Shown piece after piece: positions 42,674 to 50,357 of a DNA stretch of 64,000 nucleotides. Each line of letters starts with the position of its first letter. Position 1 is the stretch's first letter. The stretch comes from UBA5486 sp036744795. GTDB lineage: Bacteria; Bacillota; UBA4882; UBA10575. The stretch is taken from positions 1 to 64,000 of the forward strand of contig DAIOHK010000001.1 in NCBI GenBank assembly GCA_036744795.1, in the 5' to 3' direction. A program made the translations under genes and the position numbers. A model generated the notes under the pieces. It had not been told where the DNA came from. It did not search any database and was given only the letters and a program-made list of their open reading frames with translations.

Positions 42674-43598
42674 CGCCGATTTCCCCTCCACTCATTAGAT
42701 ATAATAATGCCATTCGAACTGCTACACCATTTGTAACTTGAGTTGTTATTACCGAACGTGGGTCAGTGGCTACTTCCTCGGAGATCTCCACCCCTAAGTT
42801 AGCCGGACCCGGGTGCATAATTATCAAATCTTGTGGAGCCCTGGCTAATCGCTCTTTAGTCATACCATACAACCGTGTATACTCGCGTAAAGAGGGAAAG
42901 AGTCCTTTTTGCTGCCGCTCTTTCTGGATCCGGAGAACATTAACCACATTTGCCTCTTCCAAAGCTGCATCCAGATCAGTCATGACCCGTATACCTAATT
43001 CCTCTATTCCAGGAGGTAACAAGGTAGGAGGTCCAACTACCGTAACATTTGCTCCCAGTTTTAACAGACCGTAGATATTTGATTTTGCTACCCTACTATG
43101 CATAATATCTCCGACAATTACCACATTCAGGTCTGCAATTTCTCCACACTTTTCCCGTAAGGTAAAAAGGTCTAATAGCGCCTGAGTAGGATGTTCGTGA
43201 GCACCATCACCAGCATTAATTACCCGGCAATTAACCGTTTCAGCCAAGAGTTGTGGGGAACCAGCCACAGAATGGCGGAGAACAATAAAATCTGCCCCTA
43301 AAGCTTCAACAGTTTTAACCGTATCTACAAAGTTCTCACCTTTCTGTACGCTGCTGGTATTAACCGCAATACTTACAGTATCAGCACCTAACCTTTTGGC
43401 CGCAAGTTCAAATGAGATTCTGGTACGAGTGGAAGGCTCAAAAAACAGAGTTACTACCGAACGCCCCCGAAGGGTAGGAAGTTTTTTAATTTCTCTTTGT
43501 ATAATATCTTTACAAGGAACCGCAGTATTTAATATCTCTATAATCTCTTTAGCTTCCAAATCTTCCAAACCAAGAAGATGTTTCCGGGAGAAACTCAT
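42657..43598 (-). CDS. pyrB: Aspartate carbamoyltransferase catalytic subunit
   Basis: PyrB makes carbamoyl aspartate. The 313-residue protein has the carbamoyl-phosphate loop FFEPSTRTRISFE, the aspartate-loop region SSVQKGENF, NAGDGAHEHPTQALLD and MHPGPANLGVEI. No regulatory pyrI gene is present. It follows the uracil permease gene, with a terminator-like hairpin in the 77-base gap. Confidence 0.97.
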   Translation of the reverse strand: MSFSRKHLLGLEDLEAKEIIEILNTAVPCKDIIQREIKKLPTLRGRSVVTLFFEPSTRTRISFELAAKRLGADTVSIAVNTSSVQKGENFVDTVKTVEALGADFIVLRHSVAGSPQLLAETVNCRVINAGDGAHEHPTQALLDLFTLREKCGEIADLNVVIVGDIMHSRVAKSNIYGLLKLGANVTVVGPPTLLPPGIEELGIRVMTDLDAALEEANVVNVLRIQKERQQKGLFPSLREYTRLYGMTKERLARAPQDLIIMHPGPANLGVEISEEVATDPRSVITTQVTNGVAVRMALLYLMSGGEIGDELFN

Positions 43599-43632
43599 GA
43601 TGTACCAACTCCCCTTTTAAAATCTAGTTTTT

Positions 43633-43669
43633 AAATAAAGGCGGTCTGTTATTCAGACCGCCTTTATTT
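43633..43669 (-). terminator. Hairpin between uraA and pyrB
   Basis: AAATAAAGGCGGTCTG pairs with CAGACCGCCTTTATTT around a five-base loop. Unlike the two other pyr leaders, no PyrR box is seen next to it. Either pyrB has partial read-through or its own signal is missed. Confidence 0.8.
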
Positions 43670-43675
43670 AATAAA

Positions 43676-44980
43676 TTATTTTTCTGTAGCTACTTCTTTA
43701 GTAGCGGATTCAATCTCGCTTTCCCCATCTTTCGATTTCCCATCGCCGTCTATAGAGTTAGAAGAAGGAAGAATCAGGTTTAATAAAATTCCAACCAGTG
43801 CCGCTAAAGCCATACCTTGGAGACTAAAATTGCCAATTTCAATCTTGGCACCGCCAATCCCTAGTACTAAAATGACTGAAGAGATTAACAAGTTTCGTTT
43901 ATCACCATAATCAATTCCACTTTCAACCAAAGTTCTCAACCCACTACTGGCGATAACACCAAACAACATAATCGAAATTCCACCCATAACTGGGACAGGG
44001 ATACTCTGAATCAAAGCTCCAAATTTTCGGAAGAAGGAAAGAGTAATAGCCATTACTGCAGCACCGCCGACTACCCAAACACTATATACGCGGCTAATCG
44101 CCATAACCCCTATATTCTCACCGTAAGTAGTGTTAGGTGGTCCGCCAAAAAATGCCGCTACAGAGGTAGCCAACCCGTCACCAAGTAAGGTCCGGTGTAA
44201 CCCAGGTTTTTTGTAAAAATTTTCTCCAGCGACCTTACTAAGGACCAAAACATCCCCAAGATGTTCAGCTATAGTAACCATGGAAACCATCAAAAAAGCT
44301 AAAATAGCATTGAAATTAAACTTAGGTGTCACAAATTTCATTAAGCCAAACCAATTAGCTTGTGCTACTGATTCCAGTTGCACTTCTCCAATTAGAAGGG
44401 AGAAAAGATAACCACCAATGATTCCTACTAAAACCGGAATTACAGAGAGAAAGCCTTGAGAAAATACGGAGGTAACAATGGCAATTGCTAATGTTACTCC
44501 AGCAATTAAAAGATAGGTTATATTGTACTGCCCAGTTCCACCAGTCATCGCCATATCTATTGCGGTTGGCGCTAAACCAAGACCTATAACAATAATAATG
44601 GAGCCGATAACAACCGGAGGAAGAATCTTATCCAACCATTTTGTACCAATCTTAGAAATCAGGAAAGCAAAAAGGCAATATACCAAGCCAACCATAATCG
44701 CTCCACCCATTGCGTAGGCAACACCATACTCCTTAGAAACAAACTGTATAACCGCAATAAAAGCAAAGGAAGAACCAAGGTAAGCCGGGACTTGTCCACC
44801 AGTACAGAGGATAAAAATCAAAGTACCAAGACCCGAAGTAAATAAAGCTGTTGAAGGATCGAGACCGGTAAGATACGGAACTAGTACAGTTGCACCAAAC
44901 ATTGCAAAAAGATGTTGGAAACTAAGGGGAATCCATTTGAGAATAGCTGGTTTTTCATTAACTCCTAAAACCTGATTCAT
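43676..44980 (-). CDS. uraA: Uracil permease (NCS2 family)
   Basis: The 434-residue protein is a nucleobase:cation symporter of the UraA/PyrP type, with about 14 membrane segments. Motifs are FQHLFAMFGATVLVPYLTGLDPS (core QHLFAMFGATVLVP), VTIAEHLGD with the substrate-binding glutamate, and the NTTYGENIGVMA sequence typical of uracil carriers. The C-terminal tail after residue 410 is hydrophilic. The ATG at 44980 follows GGAGGGATTATT. A PyrR attenuator precedes it. Confidence 0.95.
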   Translation of the reverse strand: MNQVLGVNEKPAILKWIPLSFQHLFAMFGATVLVPYLTGLDPSTALFTSGLGTLIFILCTGGQVPAYLGSSFAFIAVIQFVSKEYGVAYAMGGAIMVGLVYCLFAFLISKIGTKWLDKILPPVVIGSIIIVIGLGLAPTAIDMAMTGGTGQYNITYLLIAGVTLAIAIVTSVFSQGFLSVIPVLVGIIGGYLFSLLIGEVQLESVAQANWFGLMKFVTPKFNFNAILAFLMVSMVTIAEHLGDVLVLSKVAGENFYKKPGLHRTLLGDGLATSVAAFFGGPPNTTYGENIGVMAISRVYSVWVVGGAAVMAITLSFFRKFGALIQSIPVPVMGGISIMLFGVIASSGLRTLVESGIDYGDKRNLLISSVILVLGIGGAKIEIGNFSLQGMALAALVGILLNLILPSSNSIDGDGKSKDGESEIESATKEVATEK

Positions 44981-45035
44981 AATAATCCCTCCGTTTTTTT
45001 GTTTCTTTAGTAAGCCAGAAGAATCGGTAGTCATT

Positions 45036-45111
45036 AAAAAAGCCCTTGATTGTTAAGGTCAATCAAGGGCGAAGGAATCTCTCCCTCTCCTTATTGACCT
45101 CACTGGATCAA
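45036..45111 (-). promoter_or_regulatory. PyrR attenuator upstream of uraA
   Basis: TTGATCCAGTGAGGTCAA (45111-45094 on the minus strand) is the PyrR-binding hairpin, matching the TCCAGNGAGGY consensus. Downstream, GCCCTTGATT and AATCAAGGGC form the terminator, followed by T6. UMP-bound PyrR would stabilise the anti-antiterminator and stop transcription. Confidence 0.93.
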
Positions 45112-45124
45112 TTTAAAGGAGGCG

Positions 45125-45676
45125 TTAAGCTCCGTTTTCCGGTTCTTCAATAACTACTTTATCTTCATTATCCACTTCACTTAGTTTTACATGGACTACT
45201 TCCCGCCTGGAAGTTGGGACGTTTTTCCCGATAAAATCTGCCCGTATCGGAAGCTCCCGATGGCCACGATCGATTAATACTGCCAATTGAATAGCTTGAG
45301 GTCGTCCTAAATCCATTAAAGCATCAAGAGCAGCTCTAACCGTCCGGCCAGTATAAAGTACATCATCTACCAAAACTACCTTTTTTTCATTGACACGAAC
45401 TGGAATCTCCGTTCGGTGAACCACTGGTTGCGAGGAAAGCAAGCTAAGATCATCACGGTAAAAAGTAATATCCAAAATACCAACAGGAATCTCTACCCTT
45501 TCTTGCTGTTTTATCAGTTCCGCTAAACGTCTAGCTAATGGAACCCCCCTTGTTCTGATTCCCACTAATATTAGGTTTTCTACCCCTTTATTACGCTCTG
45601 TAATTTCGTGAGAAAGTCGGTAAAGTGCTCTGCGAATATTCTCTTCATCCATTACTAAAGCCTTGATCTTACCCAA
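45125..45676 (-). CDS. pyrR: PyrR: pyr attenuation protein / uracil phosphoribosyltransferase
   Basis: PyrR binds pyr leader RNAs with UMP and also has uracil phosphoribosyltransferase activity. The 183-residue protein shows MDEENIRRALYRLSHEI near the start, VGIRTRGVPLARRL, and the PRPP loop VVLVDDVLYTGRTVRAALDA, whose core is LVDDVLYTGRT. The TTG at 45676 follows GGAGG by eight bases. It is the first gene of the pyr operon and lies between two PyrR-regulated leaders. Confidence 0.97.
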   Translation of the reverse strand: MGKIKALVMDEENIRRALYRLSHEITERNKGVENLILVGIRTRGVPLARRLAELIKQQERVEIPVGILDITFYRDDLSLLSSQPVVHRTEIPVRVNEKKVVLVDDVLYTGRTVRAALDALMDLGRPQAIQLAVLIDRGHRELPIRADFIGKNVPTSRREVVHVKLSEVDNEDKVVIEEPENGA

Positions 45677-45745
45677 GAATACCACCTCCTTCACCGTAAC
45701 AATAGATATTTTCCCAAAAAACCAAAATCATATCCTTGACTACTC

Positions 45746-45830
45746 ACAAAAAAACCTTCCAGCTCAAGGCATGGAAGGTTACTCTTATCCTAATATAAGA
45801 TTGCATCCTTACCAGCCTCACTGGACCAGT
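45746..45830 (-). promoter_or_regulatory. PyrR attenuator upstream of pyrR
   Basis: ACTGGTCCAGTGAGGCTGGT (45830-45811, minus strand) contains the PyrR consensus. AACCTTCCA and TGGAAGGTT form the terminator, followed by T7. Confidence 0.93.
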
Positions 45831-45856
45831 TTAAAGGTTTTTTATTTTCTTTAAAG

Positions 45857-45885
45857 AGAATAGCAGAATCTGTTTCACTTGTCAA
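45857..45885 (-). promoter_or_regulatory. pyr operon promoter
   Basis: TTGACA (45885-45880) and TATTCT (45862-45857), 17-base spacer, minus strand, just upstream of the first PyrR leader. Confidence 0.8.
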
Positions 45886-45912
45886 TAAAAATATTTTAAT
45901 CTAACATATTTG

Positions 45913-46449
45913 TTACTCAGCCACTACCGTAATGGGAATTCGTAACCAACGAGCTACAGGCAAAAAATAGGTTTTACCTGCTATTTCCCGTTCCAGAGTA
46001 TTTCGAGTCAGCTCAAAACTTGCTTGTCCCAACTCCTCAATATAAGGCTGTAGATCCATCTCATTTAAAGAACCAATAATTGTTTTCTCAGCCAAACTCC
46101 GAAACTCATTTTTGCAGTTCTCCATTACTTCTGGTGGCAGAGATACATCCCCATCAGCAAAATGTATAACGATTCGCTCAAGGTTAAGAAGACTACGCTT
46201 AATTTGGGCAGGCAATTCTATTTTCAACTTTTCAAACAATACATCAAGTGCCAAAGCAGCTTCTTCTTTAATCTGCTCTCGCATCAAAGTCGCGGGGTTA
46301 GTCTGATTAAATCTGATCTGCAAACCGGCAATTCCTAATAAATAATAAAGGATTACAGTATAAAAAAAGGTAGAAACAAAGACTCCTAGAAATACCCCTG
46401 TCCACAACTTGTTTCTAATATTTTCTTTACCTTTTGATTTTTCTTTCAT
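45913..46449 (-). CDS. Single-pass membrane protein, unknown
   Basis: The 178-residue protein has a lysine-rich start, one membrane helix (about residues 17-41), and a soluble, mostly helical region of about 135 residues that is probably outside the cell, ending in a hydrophobic patch near YFLPVARWLRIPI. No known motif is recognised. The ATG follows GAGGAGGG. It is upstream of the pyr promoter and downstream of the kor terminator, so it appears to be its own unit. Function unknown. Confidence 0.75.
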   Translation of the reverse strand: MKEKSKGKENIRNKLWTGVFLGVFVSTFFYTVILYYLLGIAGLQIRFNQTNPATLMREQIKEEAALALDVLFEKLKIELPAQIKRSLLNLERIVIHFADGDVSLPPEVMENCKNEFRSLAEKTIIGSLNEMDLQPYIEELGQASFELTRNTLEREIAGKTYFLPVARWLRIPITVVAE

Positions 46450-46535
46450 CCTTTTAACCCTCCTCTAACCTGGAAATTATTTCAGATTTATTATTCCAGA
46501 AAAGTAAGAGTTTATGTGAAGAAGAACTAAAGATA

Positions 46536-46572
46536 AAAATATCCTGTACTTTTTTCAAAAGCACAGGATATT
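46536..46572 (-). terminator. kor operon terminator
   Basis: ATATCCTGT and ACAGGATAT form a nine-base-pair stem followed by TTTTTATC on the minus strand, just past korC. Confidence 0.88.
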
Positions 46573-46576
46573 AATT

Positions 46577-47116
46577 TTAATTTTTAGCTAATTCCAATCC
46601 CTTTTGCAAAGCTTGGATATTTAGTGGTATTAGTTTATGCCGGCGGGGAGGAAGTACTTTTTTTAAGGCCTCTTCCACACTTGGCAGAGAAATTACTTTA
46701 GTAAGCCCCAAGTACGTACCTAAGGCTACCATATTTGCTACCTTATCATTACCAAGCTCAGCTGCAATGTCATTAGCAGGAACTGGGAGAATTTTTACTC
46801 CGGAACGTTCTGGAATAAGATCAATCAATGACGAATTATAAATGATTGTCCCTCCCGGTTTTACAGCCGATAAAAACTTTTCCAGAGAAGGCCTGTTCAT
46901 GGCAATAATACCATCCGGTTCAGAAACAATCGGTGAACCTACCTGCTTTTCTGAAACAACTACTGAACAATTGGCTGTACCCCCACGCATCTCGGGGCCA
47001 TAAGACGGAAACCAGGAAACCGACTTTCCTTCAATCATTCCTCCGTAGGCTATAATCTGTCCTATCAACATGACTCCCTGTCCTCCAAAACCAGCACAAA
47101 TGATCTCATGCGTCAC
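46577..47116 (-). CDS. korC: 2-Oxoacid:ferredoxin oxidoreductase, gamma subunit
   Basis: Gamma subunit of a CoA-acylating 2-oxoacid oxidoreductase that decarboxylates a 2-oxoacid and reduces ferredoxin. The 179-residue protein has the family start CAGFGGQGVMLIGQIIAYGG (core GFGGQGVMLIGQ), SWFPSYGPEMRGGTANC, and NMVALGTYLG. The GTG at 47116 follows AGGAGG and overlaps korB by 11 bases. Subunit order D-A-B-C is that of 2-oxoglutarate or branched-chain 2-oxoacid enzymes; substrate not proven. Confidence 0.92.
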   Translation of the reverse strand: MTHEIICAGFGGQGVMLIGQIIAYGGMIEGKSVSWFPSYGPEMRGGTANCSVVVSEKQVGSPIVSEPDGIIAMNRPSLEKFLSAVKPGGTIIYNSSLIDLIPERSGVKILPVPANDIAAELGNDKVANMVALGTYLGLTKVISLPSVEEALKKVLPPRRHKLIPLNIQALQKGLELAKN

Positions 47117-47864
47117 TGGAAGTCACCTCCTCCGGAGAACGGAAAATTCCTAAAGGATAATAAGGAATCATCTTTTCTTCAACCCAATGTAAAGCATCTT
47201 TTGGTGTCATCCCCCAATTTGTCGGGCATGAAGATAAAACTTCAACCAAGGCAAATCCGCCACCATTAATTTGTACTTCAAAAGCTTTCCGGATCGCTTC
47301 GCCAGCTTTAATAATATGCTTGGGATCATGAACACTTACACGTTCTAAATAAGCCGGGCCATCTAAAGTAGCTAACATTTCGCAAACCCGGATCGGATAA
47401 CCGACAGTAGCCGTATCGCGGCCATAAGGCGAAGTAGTAGTTTTTTGTCCCGGAAGAGTAGTAGGTGCCATCTGTCCCCCTGTCATTCCATAGACCGCAT
47501 TATTCACAAAAATGACTGTAATCTTCTCTCCACGAGTGGCAGCATGAATAATTTCAGCCGCTCCAATCGAAGCTAGATCACCATCTCCTTGATAAGCAAA
47601 GACTACTGAATCCGGGTGAACTCTTTTTATTCCGGTTGCAACTGCAGGAGCACGACCATGGGCAGCCTCCTGAAAATCAACATCAAAATAATCATAAGCC
47701 AAAACTGCGCAACCAACTGGTGCAACACCTATTGTTTTTTCCTGAACTCCAAAATCATCAATCGCTTCAGCTACCAAACGGTGGATAATACCATGAGTAC
47801 AACCGGGACAATAATGGGTTCTCTTATCTGTCATTGCACGGGGAAAGCCAAATACCTTCTTCAT
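47106..47864 (-). CDS. korB: 2-Oxoacid:ferredoxin oxidoreductase, beta subunit (TPP)
   Basis: Beta subunit that binds thiamine pyrophosphate. The 252-residue protein has HYCPGCTHGIIHRL near residue 17, the TPP motif FAYQGDGDLASIGAAEIIHAA (core YQGDGDLASIGA) with NNAVYGMTGGQMAPTT, and SSCPTNWGM near the C-terminus. It abuts korA by one base and overlaps korC. Confidence 0.95.
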   Translation of the reverse strand: MKKVFGFPRAMTDKRTHYCPGCTHGIIHRLVAEAIDDFGVQEKTIGVAPVGCAVLAYDYFDVDFQEAAHGRAPAVATGIKRVHPDSVVFAYQGDGDLASIGAAEIIHAATRGEKITVIFVNNAVYGMTGGQMAPTTLPGQKTTTSPYGRDTATVGYPIRVCEMLATLDGPAYLERVSVHDPKHIIKAGEAIRKAFEVQINGGGFALVEVLSSCPTNWGMTPKDALHWVEEKMIPYYPLGIFRSPEEVTSSDA

Positions 47865-48928
47865 TATGCTCTACCTTCTTTCTGCAGTAAAGAAGTTATT
47901 TTCTCATAAACCTCGCGAACAGTGGGGATTGTCCCATTTAATTTTCCGTAAAAATCAACCTTTGAACGATCATTTACTGCCAAGATTACATCCTCAACTA
48001 ACTGACCGGAACTCATCTCTACGACAAGAAATCGTTTACCCTTTGCCGCCAGGTCTCCAAATATTTTTTTCGGGAATGGCCATAAAGTAATTGGCCGAAG
48101 AAGTCCTACTTTGTTTCCCTCTTCTCTTAGCATTGATAGTGCAGACCTAACAACCCGGGAAGTTGTACCATAAGCAACAACAATCAAATCTGCATCATCA
48201 GTACCATCAGCTTCATAACGAACTTCTTCTGCTTCAATACGAGCATATTTCTCTTGGAGTTTTCTGTTCATCCGTTCCAGATCTTGATCTAAGATACCTA
48301 AGCTGTTTATAAGATTCGTTTTGACACGGCCTTTTTTCCCAGTAGTAGCCCATGGTTTTTCTTTGATTTCAGTCCTCATCTCCGGAAGAACTACTGGCTC
48401 CATCATCTGACCCATAATCGCATCGGATAAGATCATTGTCGGGTTTCGATATTCTTCTGCCTTATCAAAGGCTAAACCAATTAAATCCACCATCTCCTGG
48501 CCAGTCCCTGGTGCAAAAACAATTAAATGATAATCCCCGTGACCACCGCCCTTTGTTGCTTGAAAGTAATCAGATTGTGAAGGGGTCAGTCCACCCAGTC
48601 CCGGGCCTCCCCGTGCCACATTCACAATAACACAAGGGACCTCAGCACCGGCAATATAAGAAATACCTTCCTGTTTAAGACTAATTCCGGGACTGGAAGA
48701 AGAAGTCATTGCCCTTGCGCCGGCACCTCCTGCACCATAAACCATATTGATTGCACTTACTTCACTTTCAGCCTGCAAAAAAACACCATTCACTTCTGGC
48801 ATCCGCCTAGCCATATACTCTGGAATCTCATTCTGAGGGGTGATTGGATAACCAAAAAAGAAACGGCATCCTGCTCTAATTGCTCCCTCAGCTAGAGCTT
48901 CGTTTCCTTTCATCATTACTCGTTCCAA
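47864..48928 (-). CDS. korA: 2-Oxoacid:ferredoxin oxidoreductase, alpha subunit
   Basis: Alpha subunit of the same enzyme. The 354-residue protein has MKGNEALAEGAIRAGCRFFFGYPITPQNEI near the start (core GYPITPQNEIPEY), ATSSSSPGISL-type residues in AMTSSSSPGISLKQEG, and GGPGLGGLTPSQSDY. The TTG at 48928 follows GGAGG by eight bases; an in-frame ATG five codons earlier overlaps that site. It is the second gene of korDABC. Confidence 0.94.
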   Translation of the reverse strand: MERVMMKGNEALAEGAIRAGCRFFFGYPITPQNEIPEYMARRMPEVNGVFLQAESEVSAINMVYGAGGAGARAMTSSSSPGISLKQEGISYIAGAEVPCVIVNVARGGPGLGGLTPSQSDYFQATKGGGHGDYHLIVFAPGTGQEMVDLIGLAFDKAEEYRNPTMILSDAIMGQMMEPVVLPEMRTEIKEKPWATTGKKGRVKTNLINSLGILDQDLERMNRKLQEKYARIEAEEVRYEADGTDDADLIVVAYGTTSRVVRSALSMLREEGNKVGLLRPITLWPFPKKIFGDLAAKGKRFLVVEMSSGQLVEDVILAVNDRSKVDFYGKLNGTIPTVREVYEKITSLLQKEGRA

Positions 48929-49031
48929 GATCCATACCTCCATTCTTCAATATATATTAAGATGGTTTACCACTAGAACTAGCATAAAATGAAACATTCC
49001 ATAGCAAAATTTAAACTTCCAATAATTTGGA

Positions 49032-49235
49032 TTATTTATATACCTCAATCGCTACATCAGGACAAGTTCGGGCACAAAAAGCACAGCCAATACAGTCATT
49101 CGGCGCTTTCAATTCAACAAAATGATAACCTTGGGCATTAATTTTTTCGGATAAACCCAATATTTCTTTGGGGCAAGCTGATATACATAATTCGCATCCT
49201 TTACATCTTTCTTCATTAATAACTAGTTTTGCCAC
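49032..49235 (-). CDS. korD: 2-Oxoacid:ferredoxin oxidoreductase, delta (ferredoxin) subunit
   Basis: A 67-residue ferredoxin-like subunit with two 4Fe-4S motifs, CKGCELCISACP and CIGCAFCARTCP. It is the first gene of korDABC, 103 bases before korA. The GTG start at 49235 follows GGGAGGG. Confidence 0.93.
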   Translation of the reverse strand: MAKLVINEERCKGCELCISACPKEILGLSEKINAQGYHFVELKAPNDCIGCAFCARTCPDVAIEVYK

Positions 49236-49275
49236 AATTAATCCCTCCCACTATTTTATTTTATATTATACTTTA

Positions 49276-49306
49276 AGGAATCACATAATCTAAGAATTGC
49301 ATAATA
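49276..49306. repeat. Two tandem arms of the AT-rich repeat family
   Basis: AAGGAATCACATAATC and AAGAATTGCATAATAG follow each other upstream of korD. No opposing arm was found. Confidence 0.4.
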
Positions 49307-49455
49307 GATTGATTTAAGATATTGTGCATCTCTCACTTAGAAAATACTGCTCTTTGCTCATCAAGCGCATTGATATTCCCCCAGCCTGGTCAGAATGTTG
49401 TTTCGGCAGTGAAATTGGATTTATACATTTAACATTCTTGGTGATAAATACATCT

Positions 49456-49520
49456 GGTCGACTCACCCGGTTTCATTTTTAATCATTTTGTGATGTTAAG
49501 GTAACCGGCATGAGCGACTA
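49456..49520. repeat. GC-richer palindromic repeat, copy C
   Basis: GGTCGACTCACCCGG (49456-49470) faces CCGGCATGAGCGACTA (49505-49520) around an inner TTAATCATTTTGTGATGTTAA-type hairpin. It ends two bases from the stop codon of the P-loop ATPase gene. CACTTAGAAAATA at 49336 echoes the junction phrase of the 37.4-kb array. Confidence 0.7.
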
Positions 49521-49521
49521 C

Positions 49522-50199
49522 TCAGTAAACTTCCCATGGAGGAAGCATAAATAGCTTTAGATGAAAATCATTCATATTCATTGTTGAACAGGTTTCTCCA
49601 GAATTAAGATGATCCGTATAAGTCTTTATTACTACTGGAAGGTTCAGTAGCTGGGCTGCAGAATCCACAATCAAGGAACCTTTTTCTCTGGTCTGTAGAT
49701 TAGTCTGCTGACCAAGGTTCGCATTATCAACGATCCCTGTAAGCTTTAATTTAGAAGCCTTCTCCAACTCCCAGGCTACCATAGATATGGCCTTTGGATC
49801 TGAAAAACCCGGGCGGTAGGGATTTACCACTAACCACATATTATAAGAGTCTTCGGGAAAATAAGCCTGAAACCGGCCTAAAGTTCTCGCTCCCACCGGA
49901 TCACCACCAACATCTAAAATTACCCGCATCTGATCATTCTGTAATAAAGAAAAGATCCGGGGAGAAAGCGCTGGAAGATCAGCCATTTCCAATCCAGACC
50001 AGGTTGATACTATATCGATACCTTTAGTTCTCAATAAATCCGTAAGTTCTCGAGAGCGAAAGTAAGGATTTACAATATCAAGGTCTATCAAACCTACGGC
50101 CTGTTTTTGCTGTTTTAGTTTAATAGCAAAGTTAACAGCTACTTCAGTTTTGCCGCTGCCGAATGGTCCAGTAAAAATCGTAATTCTCTTATTTTGCAC
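49522..50199 (-). CDS. P-loop ATPase, unknown substrate
   Basis: The 225-residue protein starts with a Walker A loop, FTGPFGSGKTEVAVNFA, followed by LIDLDIVNPYFRSRE and a Walker B-like VILDVGGDP. The overall look is of the SIMIBI/MinD-ArsA-like class, with DLDIVNPYF marking a group that Clostridia often encode beside 2-oxoacid oxidoreductase genes. The GTG at 50199 follows GGAGG. It is upstream of korD in the same orientation. A role in assembling or maintaining the ferredoxin-linked enzyme is possible but only inferred. Confidence 0.8.
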   Translation of the reverse strand: MQNKRITIFTGPFGSGKTEVAVNFAIKLKQQKQAVGLIDLDIVNPYFRSRELTDLLRTKGIDIVSTWSGLEMADLPALSPRIFSLLQNDQMRVILDVGGDPVGARTLGRFQAYFPEDSYNMWLVVNPYRPGFSDPKAISMVAWELEKASKLKLTGIVDNANLGQQTNLQTREKGSLIVDSAAQLLNLPVVIKTYTDHLNSGETCSTMNMNDFHLKLFMLPPWEVY

Positions 50200-50223
50200 A
50201 ATATTCCTCCACCATTCAAATCA

Positions 50224-50343
50224 AAGCTTTTTGTGTTGTATCCTTTTTAAAAGGTCCCAACACAAATATATAGTGTTGGGCTTGTATTAGGCTATCAATA
50301 TATTGTGTAGGGACAGAAAAATCAATGGCAACGCAAAAAGCCC
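50224..50343. repeat. AT-rich element, core copy with alternative arms
   Basis: The outer arms are GCTTTTTGTGTTG (50226-50238) and CAACGCAAAAAGC (50329-50341); inner arms are GTCCC (50254) and GGGAC (50310). The 42-base core (50266-50307) matches that at 53384-53425 at 37 positions. It fills the gap between folC and the P-loop gene. Confidence 0.72.
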
Positions 50344-50357
50344 AATCAACAAGCTTA

